From Tamaricihabitans halophyticus (GTDB lineage Bacteria > Actinomycetota > Actinomycetes > Mycobacteriales > Pseudonocardiaceae): DNA of 64,000 nt. This document shows, piece by piece, positions 59,681-64,000 of the stretch (position 1 is the first letter of the stretch; each line of letters opens with the position of its first letter). A program made the translations under genes and the position numbers. The stretch lies in the NCBI RefSeq assembly GCF_004340875.1, contig NZ_SLXQ01000007.1, positions 62,001-126,000 of the forward strand. Direction: 5' to 3'. The notes under the pieces were generated by a model. It saw only the letters and a list, made by a program, of their open reading frames with translations. It was not told the DNA's origin and searched no databases.

Positions 59681-59710
59681 ACAGTACGCTTGTCCTGTTT
59701 TGTGGGTCAA
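59681..59710 (-). promoter_or_regulatory. acn promoter with candidate AcnR operator
   Basis: On the minus strand, TTGACC (59710-59705) and TACTGT (59686-59681) are 18 bases apart, a good -35/-10 pair. Across the spacer and -10 lies CAGTAC-GCTT-GTCCTG (59682-59697 on the plus strand), close to the corynebacterial AcnR site CAGNAC-N4-GTACTG with one arm mismatch. Binding there would block the promoter. Confidence 0.65.
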
Positions 59711-59726
59711 GCCGGCACGCGCAAAA

Positions 59727-59758
59727 GCGGCTCGACCCGGAAACCCAGGTCGAGCCGC
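59727..59758 (-). terminator. Intrinsic terminator after the Pro/Gln-rich membrane protein gene
   Basis: A perfect 11-bp stem (59727-59737 with 59748-59758) followed on the minus strand by TTTTG, between the stop at 59813 and the acn promoter. Confidence 0.75.
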
Positions 59759-59812
59759 TCAGTAGTGCTGCTATTCAGTTGTGCCAGCCAGTAGTGCCGG
59801 TTCGCCCAGCGG

Positions 59813-61240
59813 TCAGTTCACCGCGGTGATCAGCTCGCGAATGTCCGCCGGCTCGAAGGCGCGCAGCAGGGTGAGCACGCTCTCGCCCATCGAGCGCATC
59901 GGGCTCAGGTAGTGCTTGCCGTCAACCTCGGTGGTGACCACGCCCATGCCCTCGGACATGAGCTTGCCGAAAACCTGGCTCAGGGTGTCGGCGACCTGCG
60001 GCGGCAGCGTCTCGTCCTGCTGGATCTCGGCGGCGAGGTCGTCGCCACACATCTTGCCCTGCTGTCCGGGCATATTGATCTCGATGCAGTCACCCGCGTG
60101 CCGCGCTTGAATCTGCTGGCCGTTGACCGTGCCATCGAAGCTGGTCACGATGACCTTCGTGCCACCGGTGACCTCTTCGGTGCTGGTCTCCAGCGCGTTG
60201 ACGTCGAGCTGCGGGCCCGCCGGGCCAGAGCCGATGGCATCGAGCAGGAGCGGGCCGACGTCGTGCAGCACCGCCATCTCGTCCGGCGGCAGTAGTTCGA
60301 TGATGCGCTGTACGTCCGCGCTACCCGCCGCCTTGACCACTTCTTCAACGGCCTGCTCTGGCGAGTCCGCGCCCTTCGGCGCGATCTGGTCCTTGGGCCA
60401 GGACATGCCTTGTTCGGTGAGCGCGTAGTCCGCGACCGTGTAGAACAGACTCGGGTGCCATTCGTCATCGGTCTGCACGGTGGCGATCCGGATCGGTTCG
60501 CCACTGCTGCGCACCTGCTGCCCGATGTCGATCGTCTGGGTCTGCTGACCAGTCGGGAGCCCCTCGGGCGCGACCTGCTGCATGAACCCCTCGGCAAGCG
60601 GAATCTGGCTGAGATCGGCCGAGACGGTGAGCTTTCCATCGACCAGTTTGGTGATCGTGACCCGGTCGTTCACCTTCTCTTCGGCGCTCTCGTCGAACTT
60701 GAGGTTCTCCGACTTGAGCTCAATGCCACTGACGTTGCTCGGATCAGCCTGATCGGAGAGCACCTCGAGGCGCTTCAGCTCATCGACCGTGTCATTCATC
60801 ATGTCGTTGGCCAACTCGGCTTCACCCGGCGTGAGCGAAGTGAGCATGCCGGCCACATCGCCATTGCCGACCGAGTTCACCAGATTCGTGGCGGCTTCGG
60901 TCGGGTTCGCCGCGCCGGCCGCCACATTGTTTGAGCTGTTCAGCGCCCATATGCCGGCGGTGATACCGCCCGCGGCCACCACAACGGCAACGATCACGCC
61001 GATGATCAGGCCGGTCCGCTTGCGCTTTGGTGGTTCGGGCGCGCCAGGCTGCGGGAAACCACCGGGGTCCTGCGGCGGAGGTGGGTTGGCGCCGAACTGT
61101 GCCGGCGGCTGGTACCCAGGCGGCGGCTGCTGTCCCGGTGGGGGGCCCTGCTGCCAGCCGGGCTGCTGTGGGTACTGCTGCTGCGGGTACTGGGGCGGCT
61201 GTTGCGGCTGCCACTGGCCGCCAGAACCGGGATATGTCAC
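59813..61240 (-). CDS. Pro/Gln-rich membrane-anchored protein
   Basis: A 475-residue protein. The first 70 residues are a cytoplasmic tail rich in Pro, Gln and Gly. A basic patch (PPKRKRTG) and a single membrane helix (LIIGVIVAVVVAAGGITAGI) follow, then about 375 outer residues with one pair of nearby Cys. The outer part seems to contain two related alpha/beta units (NPTEAATNLVNSVGNGDVAG; SPEQAVEEVVKAAGSADVQR). No family was recognised. The ATG overlaps the upstream gene's stop. Confidence 0.78.
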   Translation of the reverse strand: MTYPGSGGQWQPQQPPQYPQQQYPQQPGWQQGPPPGQQPPPGYQPPAQFGANPPPPQDPGGFPQPGAPEPPKRKRTGLIIGVIVAVVVAAGGITAGIWALNSSNNVAAGAANPTEAATNLVNSVGNGDVAGMLTSLTPGEAELANDMMNDTVDELKRLEVLSDQADPSNVSGIELKSENLKFDESAEEKVNDRVTITKLVDGKLTVSADLSQIPLAEGFMQQVAPEGLPTGQQTQTIDIGQQVRSSGEPIRIATVQTDDEWHPSLFYTVADYALTEQGMSWPKDQIAPKGADSPEQAVEEVVKAAGSADVQRIIELLPPDEMAVLHDVGPLLLDAIGSGPAGPQLDVNALETSTEEVTGGTKVIVTSFDGTVNGQQIQARHAGDCIEINMPGQQGKMCGDDLAAEIQQDETLPPQVADTLSQVFGKLMSEGMGVVTTEVDGKHYLSPMRSMGESVLTLLRAFEPADIRELITAVN

Positions 61241-61728
61241 CTGTTCACTCCTGCTCTTGCCTTACGTGTGGCCATCGTCTGGCGTCGCAGCCGATGGCCG
61301 AGAAATATGCCGATCGCCCCCAGGAAGGCGACTATCGAACCAAGCACGGTGGTTACTGGGCCACTGTTGGCAAGGCCGATCAACGCTTCCTCGTTGGTGG
61401 GTTGGACGGTCGCGATGGCCGAGGGGGTTCCAGTCAGAATCGATAAAATCACCAGAAGCCCAGCGGCGGTTCGCCGTAGACGGAGTGCGAACAGCGCGAT
61501 ACACAGCGCGGCTACCGGGGCGATCGCGATCCATACGCCAAGGAACACGTCGAGCGGACCATTGTCGAATAACTCGAAATGCCGCAGTAAGCCAAGTGAC
61601 TGGTAACTGTTGCGCAGCACATTGCCGGACCGTGACCAGGGCAGAAAGCAGCCGATCACCAGAGCAAGTAGGCCAATGCCGGCCATACACGCCGAGATCG
61701 GCAGGATTTTCCACCGCACGACAAACAT
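61237..61728 (-). CDS. Small four-helix membrane protein
   Basis: A 163-residue membrane protein with about four hydrophobic segments and a basic C-terminus. Its stop overlaps the start of the Pro/Gln-rich protein gene (ATGA), so the two are translationally coupled and probably act together. Function unknown. Confidence 0.72.
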   Translation of the reverse strand: MFVVRWKILPISACMAGIGLLALVIGCFLPWSRSGNVLRNSYQSLGLLRHFELFDNGPLDVFLGVWIAIAPVAALCIALFALRLRRTAAGLLVILSILTGTPSAIATVQPTNEEALIGLANSGPVTTVLGSIVAFLGAIGIFLGHRLRRQTMATRKARAGVNR

Positions 61729-62031
61729 CTTCGCAGGTAGTCCTACGCGGCGAACGCCCCCTATGTGACGAGGGCGAATTGGTCAATCTTTGTCCACGGG
61801 AATGTACTCAGATGAGGTATATGAGCTTGCCGATGCGCTAGTTTCTCCTGGTGCCACTGTTAACAGTGGGGCGTTTGTGGTGCAATGAGCGCAGCGTGGA
61901 TCCGCTGTCCGGTCTAGCTGTCGGTCCTGGTTGCCGACGGTCGGCAGGTTGCGGATGGCTGGCAGGTAAGCCGGATACCGGCCGGTCGAGGGAGTGGGGC
62001 GGGTGACGAGCCCGTCACTTGGAGGTGTGGC
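61729..62031. promoter_or_regulatory. Divergent intergenic region with perfect palindrome
   Basis: About 300 bases between the membrane-protein operon (minus) and the NlpC/P60 gene (plus). It holds the 16-bp perfect palindrome CCACTGTTAACAGTGG at 61854-61869, a likely operator for an unknown regulator. The remaining GC-rich leader could fold but fits no riboswitch class I recognise. Confidence 0.45.
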
Positions 62032-63402
62032 GTGCGAGCGCGAAACGGGGAACAGGGGCCGGCTAGGTCCAGACGGACCAGCGGGTTTGGGCGGCTAGCC
62101 GTTCTCGGCGCCGCGAGTCTGGCTGTGCTGTTGGGAGCCACCGGGACCGCTTCGGCGGTGCCACCGCCGCCACCGAACCCCAGTGACTCCGAGCTGGAAG
62201 AGAGTCGGCAGGAAGCGAACACGCAGGCCAGCCGGGTCGGCCAGCTGACCAACCGGCTCGCCGAGGCCGAATCGCGACTGGTGAAGCTGCAGACCGAAGT
62301 CGCCGTCAAGCTGGAAGACGCGGAGAAGGCGCGGGTGGACCTGCAAACGGCGCGGTCCGAAGCGGAAGAGGCGAAGCGGCTCGCCGGTGTGGCCGACCGG
62401 GAAGCAAAGGCAGCCAACGCGAACATCCGGCGGGCGTACGACCAGGTCGACGAGTTCGTCGCGGGTAGTTATCAGCAGGGCAGTACGGTCGGTTCGGTCT
62501 CCGCGTATCTGTCCGCGGACAGCCCGAAGGACCTACTGGCACGCGCCGATATGCTCGAATCGGTCAGCAGCGACCAACTCAATGGCCTCGAGGCCATGGA
62601 ACGGGCGCGCACCGAGAAGGCGAACAAGGATTCCACCGCGCGGGCCGCGCTGCAACGAGCAGAGCGGGCCCAAACCACGGCTGAACAAGCCAAGGTGACC
62701 GCCGATAACGCTCGGCAGACCGCGATCGAAGCGAGGGAGTCGCAGCGCGGGCGGACCAGCGAGGTCGAGGCGGAGAAGCGCGAGGTCGAGCAGCAGCTGC
62801 ACCAGGCAAGGCTGCAGGCCGGGGGGCTCGAAGCGCAGCGGGCCCGGTACGAGGAATGGCAGGCGGCCAAGGCACAGGAGGAGGCCGAGGCGGCCGCGGC
62901 AGCGGCCCAACAGCAGGCCGCCGCACCGCAGGCGTCGTCGCAGCAGGCCGCGGCGCCCTCGGGTGGTTCGGGCAGTGCCCCTCCGCCGGCGGCGAGCGGC
63001 GGTATCGAGTCGGTGATCGCCAGAGGAATGTCGCAGCTCGGCGTGCCTTACTCCTGGGGCGGCGGCAACGCCAATGGGCCAACCATCGGTGTCCGGGACG
63101 GAGGCGTCGCCGACTCCTACGGCGACTACATGAAGGTCGGATTCGACTGTTCCGGACTGATGGTCTACGCCTTTGCCGCGGTGGGCGTGCCGCTGCCGAA
63201 GTACAGCGGTTATCAGTACACGGCAGGACAACAGGTGCCGGTTTCGCAGATGCAGCGTGGGGACATGATCTTCTGGCCGGGCCACGTGGCGCTGTATCTC
63301 GGCAACGGACAGATGCTCGAGGCGCCGTACTCGGGTTCGCAGGTGCGGGTCGCGCCGGTGCGCTACGGCGGGATGCGGCCCTACGCGGTCCGGATGCTCT
63401 GA
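62032..63402 (+). CDS. NlpC/P60 peptidoglycan hydrolase, RipA-like
   Basis: A 456-residue exported hydrolase. The signal peptide (about 1-42) ends in TASA. A long coiled coil (about 50-280) is rich in Ala, Glu and Arg, and a Gln/Ala/Pro linker leads to the NlpC/P60 domain (about 320-456). The catalytic Cys is in GFDCSGLMVYAF and the His in WPGHVALYLG. Such enzymes cut stem peptides during cell separation, with the coiled coil holding the enzyme inactive or binding partners. GTG start with GGAGGTG upstream. Confidence 0.9.
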   Translation: MRARNGEQGPARSRRTSGFGRLAVLGAASLAVLLGATGTASAVPPPPPNPSDSELEESRQEANTQASRVGQLTNRLAEAESRLVKLQTEVAVKLEDAEKARVDLQTARSEAEEAKRLAGVADREAKAANANIRRAYDQVDEFVAGSYQQGSTVGSVSAYLSADSPKDLLARADMLESVSSDQLNGLEAMERARTEKANKDSTARAALQRAERAQTTAEQAKVTADNARQTAIEARESQRGRTSEVEAEKREVEQQLHQARLQAGGLEAQRARYEEWQAAKAQEEAEAAAAAAQQQAAAPQASSQQAAAPSGGSGSAPPPAASGGIESVIARGMSQLGVPYSWGGGNANGPTIGVRDGGVADSYGDYMKVGFDCSGLMVYAFAAVGVPLPKYSGYQYTAGQQVPVSQMQRGDMIFWPGHVALYLGNGQMLEAPYSGSQVRVAPVRYGGMRPYAVRML

Positions 63403-63457
63403 GCCAGGTTGGGTCGCTCGTCCAACCGGTAGCCCCGGATATTGCTAGCTTCGCGCA

Positions 63458-64000
63458 ATGGCGACCGAACGGGACTACGGGGCGATCGTGCTTGCCGGTG
63501 GTCGAGCCAGCCGGCTGTCCGGAGTGGATAAACCAGCCCTGCTACTGGCTGGTGAAACTTTGCTCGACAGGGTGTTAGCAGCCGTGCCCGACGCCGACCC
63601 GCTCGTGGTGGTCGGACCGGATCGGACACTGACGGCACCGGGCGGGCAACCGATCCACCAGGTGCGGGAGCAGCCGCCCGGTGGCGGCCCGGTGGCCGCG
63701 GCGGTCGCTGGTCTGGCGGCACTGACTACCGCCGGCACCTCCCCAACCATGGTTGCCCTGCTTGCTGGTGATCTGGCTGGGTTGCGACCGGACACCGTGT
63801 CGCGGCTGCGTGGTGAGTTGACCGCGGCCGAGGCCGGCGCGGTGCTCGTCGACCTGCGGGGTCGGCGGCAGTGGTTGATCGGCGTCTGGTGGTTGGCCGC
63901 GTTGCGCGCCGCCATCCCGGCTGATCCGGTGAACAAGGCCCTGCGTACGGTGCTTGGCGGGCTTTCGGTGCGGGAGGTGCCTGCCCGGGAAGGCGAGACG
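63458..64000 (+). CDS. mobA: MobA-like nucleotidyltransferase, cut by the window end
   Basis: The first 181 residues of a molybdenum cofactor guanylyltransferase-type protein: IVLAGGRASRLSGVDKPAL is the nucleotide-binding loop and LLAGDLAGL the metal-binding aspartate segment. MobA joins GMP to molybdopterin. The Met/Pro positions of the usual GDMP motif differ here, so another related nucleotidyltransferase is possible. The 3' end lies beyond base 64000. Confidence 0.75.
   Translation, partial: MATERDYGAIVLAGGRASRLSGVDKPALLLAGETLLDRVLAAVPDADPLVVVGPDRTLTAPGGQPIHQVREQPPGGGPVAAAVAGLAALTTAGTSPTMVALLAGDLAGLRPDTVSRLRGELTAAEAGAVLVDLRGRRQWLIGVWWLAALRAAIPADPVNKALRTVLGGLSVREVPAREGET

Noticed and set aside
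61729-62031. Possible c-di-AMP (ydaO) riboswitch before the NlpC/P60 gene
   Set aside because: Such switches often precede these hydrolases, but I could not match the conserved ydaO core motifs in this leader.

Overview
The window is a high-GC chromosomal segment of an actinomycete, most likely a halotolerant or halophilic member of the Pseudonocardiales. Supporting signs are the mycobacterial-type gene neighbourhoods (pgsA-gcvH-garA-merR-DUF151-merR-gcvP; acn with an AcnR-type TetR gene), MGRHS-type and DUF3558 secreted proteins, an ESX-type cassette, many GTG/TTG starts, and a fused glycine/sarcosine/dimethylglycine methyltransferase of the kind known from Actinopolyspora halophila. The genus cannot be fixed from the sequence. 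No rRNA, tRNA, insertion sequence, prophage or CRISPR array was seen.

0.1-13 kb: an ABC exporter with a MerR/SoxR-type promoter, then a minus-strand cluster transcribed from about 12.6 kb down to 2.2 kb: gsdmt, metK, adoK, metH, ahcY, then (after a strong hairpin) metF. Together these make glycine betaine from glycine with three SAM-dependent methylations and recycle SAH through adenosine and homocysteine to methionine and SAM. This is the most coherent functional module of the window. About 1 kb of partly AT-rich, apparently non-coding DNA lies upstream.

13-20 kb: a CsoR-type copper repressor, a SulP transporter, a LysR regulator, a LysE-type exporter gene broken by a one-base frameshift, and a second SulP transporter fused to a beta-carbonic anhydrase.

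20-33 kb: an adenosylcobalamin riboswitch controlling cobN, a fused ChlI/ChlD-type chelatase gene (with a 30-codon ORF overlapping its start) and cobO; then an AfsR/SARP-type giant regulator on the minus strand, a CDF metal exporter with a His-Gly repeat tail, a CysG-type siroheme/precorrin-2 enzyme and a crotonase. The cobalamin made here is the cofactor of MetH.

33-46 kb: a lipoprotein, then a translationally coupled marR / MFS exporter / YceI operon in which both structural proteins carry carboxypeptidase-regulatory-like beta-sandwich repeats; then the conserved pgsA2-gcvH-garA-ftsR-DUF151-merR-gcvP block, with a tandem glycine riboswitch before gcvP. Glycine cleavage competes for glycine but supplies the methylene-THF that MetF and MetH use.

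46-64 kb: assorted metabolic and envelope genes (amidohydrolase, aldo/keto reductase, P450, secreted or membrane proteins), an acnR gene separated from acn by a four-gene ESX/WXG-type cassette (one member frameshifted), aconitase with a candidate AcnR operator on its promoter, a two-gene membrane protein operon, a RipA-like NlpC/P60 hydrolase and the start of a MobA-like gene that runs off the window.

All positions, motifs and hairpins were read by eye; family assignments rest on recognised motifs and remembered homologues, not on searches.
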